This document shows positions 1-10,408 of a stretch of 64,000 nucleotides of DNA, in pieces (positions within the stretch are counted from its first letter, which is position 1; each line of letters starts with the position of its first letter). The notes under the pieces are model-generated. The model worked only from the letters and a program-made list of their open reading frames with translations. It made no database searches and was not told where the DNA came from. A program made the translations under genes and the position numbers. Source of the DNA: DUQU01 sp964481475 (lineage in GTDB: Bacteria > Bacillota_I > Bacilli_A > Acholeplasmatales > UBA5453); contig CAYZTG010000003.1 of the NCBI GenBank assembly GCA_964481475.1, positions 1-64,000 on the forward strand. Reading direction: 5' to 3'.

Positions 1-49
<49 letters not shown>

Positions 50-195
50 ATATATCTTAAGTTTATTATTTCAAATTTGTCTCAAGCTTCTTTTTTTTCT
101 TTATTAATCTCTCAATAAGAATTTGTTTGTTTCGTTATTATTTTTTTATGCATATTTAGTTTTCAAAGAACTAGAACTTTTTCAAGCGCTCATAC

Positions 196-224
196 ATTCT
201 AACATTATAAAATTGGGTTGTCAA
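196..224 (-). promoter_or_regulatory. rrn promoter, proximal
   Basis: On the minus strand a perfect -35 TTGACA (219-224) is followed after exactly 17 nt by TAGAAT (196-201). Downstream, the leader contains TTCTTTGAAAACTAA (about 159-173), a sequence of the kind found in Firmicutes rRNA leaders ahead of 16S. It drives the rRNA gene at the left edge. Confidence 0.85.
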
Positions 225-298
225 CAAAATTAATTTCTATTTTTTTTACTACTTAAAATATTAAGAATTTTGGAATGTATTTTTTGGCAACCTTTATC

Positions 299-327
299 AT
301 TCTATAATAGAGACTTCCTCTTGTCAA
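299..327 (-). promoter_or_regulatory. rrn promoter, distal
   Basis: A second minus-strand promoter: TTGACA (322-327), 17-nt spacer, TAGAAT (299-304). The hexamers and spacing are identical to the proximal promoter about 100 nt downstream, giving the tandem P1/P2 arrangement common for rrn operons. No coding sequence is visible between 50 and 541; this stretch holds the two rrn promoters and, from about 450, the control region of the lipoprotein gene at 560. Confidence 0.85.
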
Positions 328-449
328 TAGATAAAGTTAATTATTTTAAAAAAATATCCTTTCAACAATCTAACTTGCCTAAATTTATATTATTATTTAT
401 TAATTATATTATATTTACTAATTATATGTATTAGCTCTTCAAAAACAGA

Positions 450-509
450 TGTAAAGCTTTTGTAAATGTATTGTAAGTTATGTTGTTAGCTCTCTCTTAT
501 ATTGATAAT
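450..509 (+). promoter_or_regulatory. Pho-box-like TGTAAA repeats and possible promoter of the C39 lipoprotein gene
   Basis: Three direct repeats at strict 11-bp period: TGTAAA 450-455, TGTAAA 461-466, TGTAAG 472-477. A -10-like GATAAT lies at 504-509, 26 nt past the last repeat. Repeats of this hexamer (reverse complement TTTACA) at 11-bp spacing resemble the TT(A/C/T)ACA boxes bound by PhoB/PhoP-type regulators. Similar arrays occur near 6579, 14098 and 40726. Here the repeats are in the opposite orientation relative to transcription from the other three. Confidence 0.5.
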
Positions 510-559
510 ATACTATTGTATTAAATAAATAATTATATTAAATGGAGGGATTTAAAAAA

Positions 560-2209
560 ATGAAGAAATTTTTTATTTTTTTGGCGCTTTTATTAACTTC
601 AATCTTTATTGTTGGATGTAATAAAGATAGTGATGAAATTAAGGGGCCAGATGATTCGGGGACTTTGAAACCAGATGATAATGAAGACAAAGAAAAAGAG
701 ATTAAAAAACATCTTATTTTAGATAAAAATGGAGATTTTGGCGGAACATTTGACGTTGATTTATACGGGGCGGGGGCGCCTTTGAACGGTGAATTTGATA
801 ATTTAGAAACGCCATACTACTTGATTAACGATTATTATAATATGGAATCAACCAATGAACGTACTATTTTCACTAACTTTAAGCCTTATCAACAAACGAT
901 GAAGGATACAAGTGGAATTGCTTCTGCATTAATGATCTTAAATCACTTTGGTGAAGATGTTCAAAATGAATATAACGAAGTTAATCTTGTAAATATGTAT
1001 GAAGATCTCAACGGTTCTGAAATTTATGGAAATGGAACAGACGCTGCTGGCCTAAAGAAGTTGTTCAATGAAGTTGGTTACACTGCAGTAGTTGGAGGAT
1101 ATCTAAATGTAGGAAGTTCTACTGCTGATCAAATAGATAACTTTAATAAATGGATGATGAACCATCTAAACAATGGTAGATTCATTATGTTAAGATACCA
1201 AGATAATATTGATTTTGAATGGAATGTTGTTGTTGGTTTAGACACAATGGGAACAACTACTAATGTACGCGATAAAGTAATTATCTTTGGAACACCAAAT
1301 GATAACTACGATCATTTCCAAGATGGTTATACAGTCTTTACTTCTGGAAGAATCTTTAGATGGTGGCAAGATGTTTCTAAATCAGGGAACTTCACTGACC
1401 AGTTTGATTGTTTAGTTGTTTACCCTGAAACTCAAAGAATTATTAACCGTGTTGAGGAAGTAAGAGAAATAACACAAGTTGTCCCAGAAAGACACCTAAT
1501 ACTAAATGCTGATGGAAGCTTCGGTGGCTCAACTAATGAAGCACTTTATGGAAAAGTTAACTATAAAAACGGCGAAGCAGATGTTCTTCATTCAAATTAT
1601 TATAAATTTATTGATTACTATAATATGGAAAGTACAGAAACAAGATTAATTCTCCCTCAATATAAGGCTTATCAACAAACCATGGCCTCTTCTTGTGGAA
1701 TAGCAACCTTACTAGCTGCTCTTAATTATTATGGCGTTGATACAGATACCTATAACGAAGTATTTTTAGTAGAAAGATATCAAGAAATAAATAATGCGAT
1801 TATTAAAAACGCTGGTGTTGGTAGTGTCGGTTTAAGAAATCTAGCTCAAGACTTAGGTTTTAAAGGTGAGGCAAAATCTTATTCAAAGGCAAATTATGTA
1901 GATGAAAATTCAATGATCTTTAGTACCTATGAATCATTTGTTACTTGGGTTAAGAGCCATCTTTCTGAAAATAGACCTTTACCTATCTCATGGAGACCTC
2001 ATAGTGGACACTGGCAAGCAATAATTGGCTATGATGATATGGGGACTGATAACATTTATGATGATGTAATTGTCTTAGCAGACTCATCAGACAACTGGGA
2101 TCATTATCAAGATGGTTATAATACGCATGCGGCAACTTTGTTTTACCACCAATGGTACAACGGAAGTTTTACATATAACCAACAATATATGATTTTATTT
2201 CTTAATTAA
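560..2209 (+). CDS. Lipoprotein with two C39-like peptidase domains, first one degenerate
   Basis: The chosen start is ATG 560, preceded by GGAGGG (544-549); an upstream in-frame ATG at 542 overlaps that site. A hydrophobic signal ends in the lipobox VGC, so the protein is anchored outside the membrane. Two homologous halves follow, each with a KxYQQTM...G motif, a GxDxMGT segment and a DHxQDGY motif, typical of C39_2-type papain-like peptidases. The second half keeps candidate catalytic Cys379 (ASSCGIA) and His485 (SGHWQA). In the first half the aligned positions are Ser118 (DTSGIA) and Glu220 (FEWNV), so it is probably non-catalytic. The substrate is unknown, presumably extracellular peptides. 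It is a single-gene unit with Pho-like repeats upstream and a terminator after it. Confidence 0.75.
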   Translation: MKKFFIFLALLLTSIFIVGCNKDSDEIKGPDDSGTLKPDDNEDKEKEIKKHLILDKNGDFGGTFDVDLYGAGAPLNGEFDNLETPYYLINDYYNMESTNERTIFTNFKPYQQTMKDTSGIASALMILNHFGEDVQNEYNEVNLVNMYEDLNGSEIYGNGTDAAGLKKLFNEVGYTAVVGGYLNVGSSTADQIDNFNKWMMNHLNNGRFIMLRYQDNIDFEWNVVVGLDTMGTTTNVRDKVIIFGTPNDNYDHFQDGYTVFTSGRIFRWWQDVSKSGNFTDQFDCLVVYPETQRIINRVEEVREITQVVPERHLILNADGSFGGSTNEALYGKVNYKNGEADVLHSNYYKFIDYYNMESTETRLILPQYKAYQQTMASSCGIATLLAALNYYGVDTDTYNEVFLVERYQEINNAIIKNAGVGSVGLRNLAQDLGFKGEAKSYSKANYVDENSMIFSTYESFVTWVKSHLSENRPLPISWRPHSGHWQAIIGYDDMGTDNIYDDVIVLADSSDNWDHYQDGYNTHAATLFYHQWYNGSFTYNQQYMILFLN

Positions 2210-2255
2210 AAGTAATTAATTTTGATTATAAGTTAGTTATTAACTGCTCCTTTTT

Positions 2256-2302
2256 AAAGAAAAAGACCTATCTCTGGATTAGAGGATTAGGTCTTTTTCT
2301 TT
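2256..2302 (+). terminator. Rho-independent terminator of the C39 lipoprotein gene
   Basis: A 15-bp inverted repeat (AAAGAAAAAGACCTA, 2256-2270, pairing with 2288-2302) has a T-rich 3' arm. It lies about 45 nt past the stop codon at 2209. Confidence 0.8.
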
Positions 2303-2314
2303 ATCTCCATAATA

Positions 2315-2336
2315 AAAACCTCCAAGCGGAGGTTTT
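2315..2336 (-). terminator. Rho-independent terminator of the 2359-6453 gene
   Basis: Stem AAAACCTCC / GGAGGTTTT with loop AAGC. On the minus strand it is followed by a U tract (TTTTTATT). It sits just past the stop of the giant lipoprotein gene transcribed leftward. Confidence 0.85.
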
Positions 2337-2358
2337 CAATTATTAATATCCTTTATAC

Positions 2359-5300
2359 CTAAATCTTATCTACTTCATTAAATGCTTGAACTGCTTCTAA
2401 AAGTGCTTGTTCTACTCCCTCAACAGTTTCAGATTCATTAATAGCTAAAAGTCCATTAGTTAAAAGCTCACCATTAATTAAATCCCAATTTTCTTCTGTA
2501 TAGTTTTCTTTTACTAAAGTTCCTAAATGTTCATTTAAAGAAGCAACAGCCGCTTGTTTCGCCTCAGTTAAAGGATCTACTTCTGCGGGAATAATATGTT
2601 CAATATCTAATATAACGAATTGATGATAATATGCATTACCCCCAGTATACATTAAATAAACTTCACCTTTATACTCTATTCCTGGATAAGTCCCAGCAAT
2701 ATCTTCGTGATTTTCTTCATTAATTCCAAACATTAAATCAGTCCAACCTTCACCAATATTATTTGATACATAATTATTTCTAAGAACCGGTGGAAGACCA
2801 TTGACTTTAATTGAATCGTAATTACTATTATTAGGATCTAAGGTGAATCTGTTGTAGTAGGTAGAATGTGTAGCACCATATTTATTACTATACATATTTG
2901 TTGTAATCTTAATAAATTGATATGAAGGTCCATCATTAATTAAGTTGATTAAATCATCTTGATTAGCAATTTTAATTACATTTTCTAAATCAAAAACAAC
3001 TTCATTATCACTAGATGCAATTACTAAATCTGAAAGATAACTTAAATGAACTTTACCAATCTCATTAGCTGTTGCCGATTTTACAATTGTTCCATTAAAT
3101 TCAATAATATCGCCTTTACTAACGGTATATGCGGGAAATGTTCCTGGCATACTTCTAACACCTATATATTCAAAAGTAACTAAATCTTTAATTATTATTT
3201 CTAAACCATTATTATTTCCATTACCAGTAGTTCCTACGACTAATCCAGTAAATACCAATTCAGTTCCAACAGAAAAATCTTTAACTTCACTAACATTTAC
3301 CGGTGGTCTTTTAACAACTGAAACATTAAAGGTTAAAGTGTATGTTTCTCCCGCATATAAATACTCTATATTTAACTCTAACTTTACAGTTTCTTGTTCA
3401 CTAGTAAAACCAGTAACCATTTCTAAAACTAACTCAACCTCAAAAACGACTTCCCCATTTAATTTAAAGACCATCTTACCACCCGATAAATCAAGTTCTT
3501 CATTAACGAAGTATTTTACTTTATTTGGGGTAACTAGTTCTACATCATAAACGATAATTGATTCTACATTTCTAAGAACACCTTTTGCTTCCTCTAATAA
3601 AGAAGCAACTTCTTCAACTGTATTTGCTCCATCAATAAGTAAGAGTGCTGAATCAAAAGCAGAACCATTTAATACTTCCCAGTTTTCTTTAGTATAATTT
3701 GATTCATCAAAACTAAGGAGATATTCACCTAGTTCAACTACTGCAGCCGCTTTTGCCTCATTAAGTTTTTTGCCTGGAGTTGGTAAAATATGTTCCATTT
3801 CAAAAATAATGAACTGATAATAATAAGCATTCCCCCCTAAAAACAAGACATAAACTTCCCCTTCATATTCTATTCCTGGATAAGTTGCTTTAACATCACC
3901 AAAGTTTTCTGCATTAATACCAAACATAAGATCAGTCCAGTCTTGACCAATATTATTTTTAGAATAATCATTTTTAAGGGCTAAAGTTAAGCCATTTATT
4001 CTAATTGATTCAAGGGTATTATTATTAGGATCTAAAGTGAATCTATTATTATATGTATCATAGGCTGTCCCATATTTATTACTATAAATACTAGTTGTTA
4101 TTTTAACAAACTTATAATAATTATCACTATTAACTAAATTCTCAATCTCACTTTGATTGTTAATTTTTAACGCATTATCTAAATCAAATAATACTTCATT
4201 ATTAGAAGAAACCACCTTTAAATCACTAATATAGGACAATACTTTTTTACCTATTTCTGCTTTTGTAGTTGCTTCAACAACAGTTGCTCTAAACTCAATA
4301 ATATCTCCTTTAGAAACATCATAATTTTGATATCCATTTGGCATCTTTCTTATCCCTATATACTCAAATGTTTCTAAGTCTTTAATAATTACTTCGTCTC
4401 CACCAACGTTTCCGTTATGTCCTGTTCCAATAACCAACCCTCTAAAGATTGATTCAGTACCTACTGTTGCATCTTTTACTTCACTAACATCATAAGCAAC
4501 AACATCAATTAAAAATGAACTTGTATATTCTTTTCCTGAAAATGTATAAGTAATAGTTAAAACAAGTTCTTCAGTTAGTGAACTTGTGTCAAAACCAGTA
4601 ATTAGATGTGTTGATAATTCTGTTTCATGTTCAACAACACCATCAAGTTTAAAAATAATTTTACCGCCTGTTAAATCAAGTTCTTCATTAGCACGATAAA
4701 TAGTTTTTGTCGGTAATACAAACTCAACATCATAAGTAACTGACACAATAACTTCTACATTATTAATTAAAGATTTTGCTTTATTAAGGGCATTTTCTAC
4801 TTCTTTAAGTGTTTTGGCATTATTAATAGCTTCAAGCCCTTCACTTAGTAGTTCATTTGTAATTAACGACCAATTCTCATTAGTATAATTAGTTTCAACT
4901 AAACTATCTACATGTTCGTTTAAATTAATTACTGCCTCCTCTTTTGCTTCAACTAAAGTTTCATCGATAGCAGGAATAATATGTTCAATATCTAAGATAA
5001 CAAATTGGTGATAATATGAATTGCCTCCAGTATACATTAAATAAACTTCACCCTTATATTCAATTCCAGGGAAAGCAGCTGGTGTTTTAGCATAATTTTC
5101 TTCATTTAAGCCAAACATAAGATCTGTCCATCCACTACCAATATTGTTTGACGAATGACTATTTCTAATTACTGCTGTTTTACCATCAATTTGAATCTTA
5201 GCTAATGAGTTATTATCCTTATCTAAAGTAAATCTATTATAATAAGTATTATAGTCAGAACCATACTTATTGCTATAGATATTCGTAGTTATTTTAATAA

Positions 5301-6453
5301 ATTGATAAGAAGGACCAGCAGTTATTAAGTTAACTAAATCTGCTTGATTAGCTACTTCTAAAGCATTTTCTAAATCAAAAGTAATCAAATTATTTTGTGA
5401 TTTGATAGTTAAACGTTCATCATACTCAAGATAAACTTTATCTAATTCACCTACTGTAAGTGAGGATTTCAAAAAACCTGCAAGTTCAATGATATCTCCC
5501 TTTTTAACAGTATATACAGGAAATGTCCCAGGCAACTTTCTAACACCTATATATGCGAAAGTTTCTAAATCTTTAATAATTACCTCTTCCCCACCAATAT
5601 TACCATTATGAGTCGTTCCAACAACAACTCCAGTAACTAATACTGATTCTCCCACTTTATAATCTTTAAGATCAGAAACATTCGCTAAAACTTCTTCTTT
5701 TTTAACAATCGTAACAATGAATTCTTCTTGGTAAACAACATTTTGGTTTTTTAAGAATGAAACCTTTATTATTACATCACTATCTTCAAACGTTCTAATA
5801 ACACTAGCGGTTGTCCCTTCAAGCGTAATACCTGTTCCTTGAATTACTGTCCAATTAACTAAATATTCTGAACCCACCTCAGTTTCAATTATTGTAAAAT
5901 CTTCTGTTGTTCTTTTAGGAATTTCAACTGTTGATAACCTGTTTTTTGCATACTCAACATCAAGGTTATAAACCTTATTAAGTTCTGCCATAGCTTGATT
6001 AAAAGCCTGATTAGCTAAAGCTATTGTAGTCGCATTATTAATTACTGTTTTCTTTGTAGTAATTAACTCTTGTAACTCTAACCATTTTTCTGCACTATAA
6101 TTTGTCTCATCACCATAAGCTTCTAATTGTTTAACCAATTTAGACTTATGTTCTTCTAAAACTCCAGCATTGTTTTCAACTTTGTCAAGATCAGCTTTTG
6201 CCTTTAAAACGATAGCATCAATATCTTTAGAAGTTTTGGCTTCATAAATATCAACTTTCGCTTCAGCAATTATTCCTTTAATGACTATCACATTTTCTGC
6301 TGAATAATCTTCTTCATTAACATACCTTTCCACTTCATTAATTGCTTGTTGTTTGAGATCTGATAAATTATTCTTATCATTACAACCAGCAATTACGAGC
6401 AAAAAGGACAGTATGAAAACTGTAGTTAATACTTTTAAAACATTTTTTTTCAT
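2359..6453 (-). CDS. Giant modular surface lipoprotein (1364 aa), three module repeats
   Basis: The signal peptide ends in lipobox IAGC. Residues of about 30-165 are two helical FIVAR-like repeats, followed by an Ig-like segment. A block of about 390 aa then occurs three times. Each block has an OB-fold-like part (V(T/R)G(V/L)V(V/I)GT, EVIIKDLETF, KGDIIE), a beta-rich part (SNKYG, YNRFTLD, GWTDLMFG, PGIEYKGEVY, YYHQFVILDIEHI) and a helical FIVAR-like linker; Ig-like domains (DLTGGKIIFKLDG) separate the blocks. I recognise no catalytic motif. It may bind polymers or act in adhesion. The same beta-rich module recurs in the lipoproteins at 10409 and 30571. Control appears separate: Pho-like repeats upstream and its own terminator. 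Confidence 0.75.
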   Translation of the reverse strand: MKKNVLKVLTTVFILSFLLVIAGCNDKNNLSDLKQQAINEVERYVNEEDYSAENVIVIKGIIAEAKVDIYEAKTSKDIDAIVLKAKADLDKVENNAGVLEEHKSKLVKQLEAYGDETNYSAEKWLELQELITTKKTVINNATTIALANQAFNQAMAELNKVYNLDVEYAKNRLSTVEIPKRTTEDFTIIETEVGSEYLVNWTVIQGTGITLEGTTASVIRTFEDSDVIIKVSFLKNQNVVYQEEFIVTIVKKEEVLANVSDLKDYKVGESVLVTGVVVGTTHNGNIGGEEVIIKDLETFAYIGVRKLPGTFPVYTVKKGDIIELAGFLKSSLTVGELDKVYLEYDERLTIKSQNNLITFDLENALEVANQADLVNLITAGPSYQFIKITTNIYSNKYGSDYNTYYNRFTLDKDNNSLAKIQIDGKTAVIRNSHSSNNIGSGWTDLMFGLNEENYAKTPAAFPGIEYKGEVYLMYTGGNSYYHQFVILDIEHIIPAIDETLVEAKEEAVINLNEHVDSLVETNYTNENWSLITNELLSEGLEAINNAKTLKEVENALNKAKSLINNVEVIVSVTYDVEFVLPTKTIYRANEELDLTGGKIIFKLDGVVEHETELSTHLITGFDTSSLTEELVLTITYTFSGKEYTSSFLIDVVAYDVSEVKDATVGTESIFRGLVIGTGHNGNVGGDEVIIKDLETFEYIGIRKMPNGYQNYDVSKGDIIEFRATVVEATTKAEIGKKVLSYISDLKVVSSNNEVLFDLDNALKINNQSEIENLVNSDNYYKFVKITTSIYSNKYGTAYDTYNNRFTLDPNNNTLESIRINGLTLALKNDYSKNNIGQDWTDLMFGINAENFGDVKATYPGIEYEGEVYVLFLGGNAYYYQFIIFEMEHILPTPGKKLNEAKAAAVVELGEYLLSFDESNYTKENWEVLNGSAFDSALLLIDGANTVEEVASLLEEAKGVLRNVESIIVYDVELVTPNKVKYFVNEELDLSGGKMVFKLNGEVVFEVELVLEMVTGFTSEQETVKLELNIEYLYAGETYTLTFNVSVVKRPPVNVSEVKDFSVGTELVFTGLVVGTTGNGNNNGLEIIIKDLVTFEYIGVRSMPGTFPAYTVSKGDIIEFNGTIVKSATANEIGKVHLSYLSDLVIASSDNEVVFDLENVIKIANQDDLINLINDGPSYQFIKITTNMYSNKYGATHSTYYNRFTLDPNNSNYDSIKVNGLPPVLRNNYVSNNIGEGWTDLMFGINEENHEDIAGTYPGIEYKGEVYLMYTGGNAYYHQFVILDIEHIIPAEVDPLTEAKQAAVASLNEHLGTLVKENYTEENWDLINGELLTNGLLAINESETVEGVEQALLEAVQAFNEVDKI

Positions 6454-6520
6454 TAATATTTTCTCCCTTTTCCCTAAAATACATAAATATTAAAAACATA
6501 AATCTTTTAAATAATTTATT

Positions 6521-6595
6521 ATATTTCGCTTGTACATACGAAATATATCATAATGAAAAGTCCTCCTCTATCTCGTTTTGTAAAGGCAGTGTAAA
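6521..6595 (-). promoter_or_regulatory. Control region of the 2359-6453 lipoprotein gene
   Basis: The plus strand shows TGTAAA at 6579-6584 and 6590-6595, an 11-bp period; the coding strand therefore reads TTTACA twice. A -10-like TATGAT (6547-6552) follows 26 nt downstream of the repeats. Immediately after it lies an inverted repeat ATATTTCG / CGAAATAT (6521-6528 and 6539-6546) around the expected transcription start, a possible second operator. Confidence 0.5.
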
Positions 6596-6645
6596 CATTT
6601 AACATTGCTAAGGTAAATAGTCTTTCAAGGAATGTCTATTTTAAT

Positions 6646-6674
6646 AAAAAGAGCCCTAAATTTAGGACTCTTTT
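6646..6674 (-). terminator. Rho-independent terminator of the M14 lipoprotein gene
   Basis: Stem AAAAGAGTCCTAAA / TTTAGGGCTCTTTTT on the minus strand, with the U-rich arm at its 3' end, just past the stop codon at 6688. Confidence 0.85.
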
Positions 6675-6687
6675 CTCTATTCTTTAC

Positions 6688-9600
6688 TTACTTATAAATT
6701 AGCTCTTTATTACCTGTTGTAATACCACGGTTACTATCTGCAACTACAGTTCTATCAAACTTCCCGCCATTAATTATTACTTTAATGTCACCATAAACAT
6801 CGCCATAATTGCTGCCTCCATAGACACCTATGCGGAAGTCACCATCATATATTGTCAGTAAAATATTCCCATTAACAAACCCATTAGGTAATGATTCATC
6901 AGATGAATCAGCTTGATAGACTCCACCATAAAACATATTTAAATACGTTCCTCCATAAATCTCCACCTCAATATTACCTGCTGTAACTCCACGATAATTA
7001 GCGCCAATTAAGTTACGCCAAACTCCATCTCTTACAATAAGTTTAACATCACCTTCAAATAACCCTTTATACTTACCACCAGCAATTGACGGATAAAAAC
7101 CATTAGAATCTAAAGTTTTAACTCCTTCTCCCATTTCAAGCAAATGCCCTTGAGCAACAAATAATCTTGAAAATTCTACCGAACTATTTCTAAGAGTAAT
7201 GTTTTCAAAAATTGTCGGCCCATTTAATAACATATTTCTATATAAGTTAAAAACAGCACCACTTTTTCGATAATCAACACTCTTATCTCCATCATTATAA
7301 AGACTAGTTATTTTTACTAAGCCCTCATGATGTGGTAAAACATCATAAAGTTCTGAATGATTTACTGCACCACTAATTATAATCGTTCCAGCTCCGCTAA
7401 GGTCATGTTTTAAGAGTAACTCAAAAGCTTTTGTTAATGTTCTAACTGCCTTCAAATCTGAGAGACCGTCATTTTGATCATTACCATCTTCACGGACAAA
7501 AATGACATTGCCTTTTTCTTCTAAGTTATCTATTACTCTTACATAAGTAGTTACAGAAATATTTTTTTGTTCACTACTCGTAAATCTAATTATTTGCAAA
7601 CCAGCAACTTTATTATCATATGTTTCAATCATATTTTGAGTAATTTTTAGATACTCACTTGTTCCATTTAAAGCAGTTATTTTAAAATATAAATTATCTA
7701 GCTTTAATTCTTGATTTATTTCACCTATTAAAGGACTGTTTACATTTTTATAATTAGCACCTTCTTTAATTACTAATGTTGTTTTATTCTCAATAAGATC
7801 ATTTGAATTTCCATAAAACTTATAAATCGGTAAATTGTTTTGATAATCTTTTGTAAGAAAACCTGCTCCATAAAGTGAAGAATGATGAGCATTTCTATTA
7901 TTAGTTCCTAAATCACCATCATCGCCTAGATTAGTATCAATAATATCTTGTTCTAACAAATAAGCTACAAGCAGTCCCCTTAATTGATTTACTGGAATAT
8001 AATAAGCTCCTTCTGAAAAGCTAGTTTCTAAATCAATTTCTTTAGTATTAGCTACTATTTCAACACTTGTTTTACTAGCATTACTTGCCGCTAATCTTCT
8101 TGGGAAAGTGTCAAACTCTGTAATCTTTATTTGCTTAACGCTTAGATTAGTGAGGTCTCTTACATAATAATATTCGATTTGATGATTATCAAAAATCTCT
8201 TTTAGTGTTGTGTTACTAGCACCAATGCCTGACCTTGCATAAAAGGCAGTCGCATCAATAAAATAACCCTTAGGTAAATCTCTTGATGAAGCGATAGTAT
8301 CATGATAGTTTAAGGTTCTAATATTATTTTCTGTACTAATTGTGCCATCATAATAAAACCTTCCATTTGTACCAACACCATCAATATCAAGTGTATCACC
8401 ATAACCTGTTAAACCACTTCTAGTCGTTTCAAGATTTAAAATAAAGTTACCGTTTCTTAAATCTTGTCTTCTTCTTTCCACCATCCCTAAAACTGAATCA
8501 CTTTTTGTTAAATCAAAATAAGCATCGACAGTTTCATTTAGTCGATAATTTTTATTTGAAAGATTTAAATCAAAACTAAAGTTTCTAGCATCCATAATAA
8601 CTTTATCTGTTAATGATTTAACAGCAGTTACATAAGAATAAACTCTTCTAGGATAATAATCTAATCCAATCGCGGTCCCTCTTACTTCCACTAAGACATT
8701 CAGCGCACCAGTTAAAGAATGATAGGAAGAACCATTAGCGACTCCAGCTGAAGAATTATAAGGGAATGCAATGAAACCTTCTTGAGCTAATTTTTGAAAA
8801 GCATAAGGAATTAATTGACTATTATTATACATCGCTAGTTCACTACCTGTTGTATTAAAAGTTTTAGTCCCTAACTGAACATCACTTCTTTGGAAACCAT
8901 TTTCTCTTAGAGAAATATCCCCAACTAATTCATGACCATCAATAACTAAGTCAGCCATAAAATGATAATAGACATTTGCCATTGCTATGTTTTCTGGTGT
9001 TTGTAAAATTAATTTATCTCTATTGGGATCAATTTGCCTAGTTTGTTGAAATCTTGTTACTTCATGTGAACCATCAACATTTATACGTGGAACAATAAAA
9101 AATGTAGCATTGTCAAAAAGTTCATCCATTGATCCAATTGCTGAGGTAACTCCATCGACATAAGTTCCTTTTGCTAATTGATAAATAATTGCTAACTCTC
9201 CTTCTGCTGGAGTTTGTTCACTTCCATGAACGTTAGCCATATGCATTATTCTCGCTTTTTGATTATTCACAGCATCTAAACTGGCAACTTTTAAAGCTTC
9301 TTCAAAACCTAAACCTTTCACATTTGCTGTTGTAAATAAAACACCATAAATGGGGAAATTATTTTTCTCAGAATAACCTACTTCATATAAATACATATAT
9401 TTATTGTACGCATAATTGCCTACTAAAAGCTCCTCTAAAAATGAAGTAATTTCATAAATTGTACTATATTGGTGAGTCTTTCCTTTAGCTAATCTCATTA
9501 AAGCAGGCGTTTGGTACTTATCAATGTCATTATAACTTGTTAAATTTCCTGTTCCTCTTAAACCATCTTCAGCAGTAATCTCATCATTTAAAAGAGTTAT

Positions 9601-10407
9601 TGGACCATCCCTTTCAGAACCGGTGTTAGCTCTTAACCCTTCGTAAGAATTAATATATAAACTAGTACTATTTTCTTTAGAAAAAAGCACTTTTTCTTCT
9701 GTAATTAGTAAAACTTTATCATACTCTACATAATACATTTCCGCCTTATTTCTTAAAGAATAACAATATACGCCAGGTTTTAAAGTATATGTACCATCAC
9801 TATTTCTAGTTACTTTTTCTCCTGAAATATCAAATGATTGATAAACATTAATAAAAGCTTTGTCAGTTTGATAGTTTTCAAAAAAGACTTTTACTTCTCC
9901 ATCTTTTGCTTGTTCATAGGACTTTCTCCATAAAGCATTTAAAGACATCGAAACATAAACTTCATTAGAAAAATTGAACTCTTCATGATTGAAATACCAT
10001 CCCCCAAACTCATAACCATCTCTTATTGGAGTACTAGGAGCATTTACTTTATAACCAATCAAAACATCTTCAACATCAATTTTATTATCATAACCATAAT
10101 CAAAACTAACTCTAACAACCTTTACTTCTTCCCACTTCGCAGTTAAAACTAAGTCTTTTTTAATTTTAGTAGAAAAAGAAAACTTATCGTCTTCAATAAA
10201 CCATCCTTTAAACTCATAACCAATCTTTTCTAATAACGGCGGTTCAATTGCCCTTTCATTTTTAACAACCAATTGCTTTTCAACAACTAAATCATCAAAG
10301 CCCGTTATGAAACTTACTATACATTTTTCTTCTACCTGTTTATTCTTGCAGGAAACTAAAGCGATACTAACTAATAGAGTTAAAACAAATAAAATAACTC
10401 TTCTCAT
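6688..10407 (-). CDS. Lipoprotein M14 zinc carboxypeptidase with InlB-type B-repeats and beta-helix tail
   Basis: ATG 10407 is preferred (GGTGA six nt upstream); it overlaps the preceding stop, so translation is probably coupled to the 13978 gene. Numbered from the longer GTG/ATG frame at 10419: the lipobox ends at Cys24; two Listeria-Bacteroides B-repeats (GYEFKGW, GYEFGGW) span about 32-165; an M14 domain spans about 300-640 with the zinc motif VHGSE (His398, Glu401), FIVPRINVDG and DGHE (His496), and a later EVRGT as candidate catalytic Glu region. The C-terminal 300 aa form a parallel beta-helix with VYGG-, IYGG- and INGG-type turns. It probably trims peptides or glutamyl polymers at the cell surface. 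Substrate specificity is not visible. Confidence 0.75.
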   Translation of the reverse strand: MRRVILFVLTLLVSIALVSCKNKQVEEKCIVSFITGFDDLVVEKQLVVKNERAIEPPLLEKIGYEFKGWFIEDDKFSFSTKIKKDLVLTAKWEEVKVVRVSFDYGYDNKIDVEDVLIGYKVNAPSTPIRDGYEFGGWYFNHEEFNFSNEVYVSMSLNALWRKSYEQAKDGEVKVFFENYQTDKAFINVYQSFDISGEKVTRNSDGTYTLKPGVYCYSLRNKAEMYYVEYDKVLLITEEKVLFSKENSTSLYINSYEGLRANTGSERDGPITLLNDEITAEDGLRGTGNLTSYNDIDKYQTPALMRLAKGKTHQYSTIYEITSFLEELLVGNYAYNKYMYLYEVGYSEKNNFPIYGVLFTTANVKGLGFEEALKVASLDAVNNQKARIMHMANVHGSEQTPAEGELAIIYQLAKGTYVDGVTSAIGSMDELFDNATFFIVPRINVDGSHEVTRFQQTRQIDPNRDKLILQTPENIAMANVYYHFMADLVIDGHELVGDISLRENGFQRSDVQLGTKTFNTTGSELAMYNNSQLIPYAFQKLAQEGFIAFPYNSSAGVANGSSYHSLTGALNVLVEVRGTAIGLDYYPRRVYSYVTAVKSLTDKVIMDARNFSFDLNLSNKNYRLNETVDAYFDLTKSDSVLGMVERRRQDLRNGNFILNLETTRSGLTGYGDTLDIDGVGTNGRFYYDGTISTENNIRTLNYHDTIASSRDLPKGYFIDATAFYARSGIGASNTTLKEIFDNHQIEYYYVRDLTNLSVKQIKITEFDTFPRRLAASNASKTSVEIVANTKEIDLETSFSEGAYYIPVNQLRGLLVAYLLEQDIIDTNLGDDGDLGTNNRNAHHSSLYGAGFLTKDYQNNLPIYKFYGNSNDLIENKTTLVIKEGANYKNVNSPLIGEINQELKLDNLYFKITALNGTSEYLKITQNMIETYDNKVAGLQIIRFTSSEQKNISVTTYVRVIDNLEEKGNVIFVREDGNDQNDGLSDLKAVRTLTKAFELLLKHDLSGAGTIIISGAVNHSELYDVLPHHEGLVKITSLYNDGDKSVDYRKSGAVFNLYRNMLLNGPTIFENITLRNSSVEFSRLFVAQGHLLEMGEGVKTLDSNGFYPSIAGGKYKGLFEGDVKLIVRDGVWRNLIGANYRGVTAGNIEVEIYGGTYLNMFYGGVYQADSSDESLPNGFVNGNILLTIYDGDFRIGVYGGSNYGDVYGDIKVIINGGKFDRTVVADSNRGITTGNKELIYK

Positions 10408-10408
10408 C

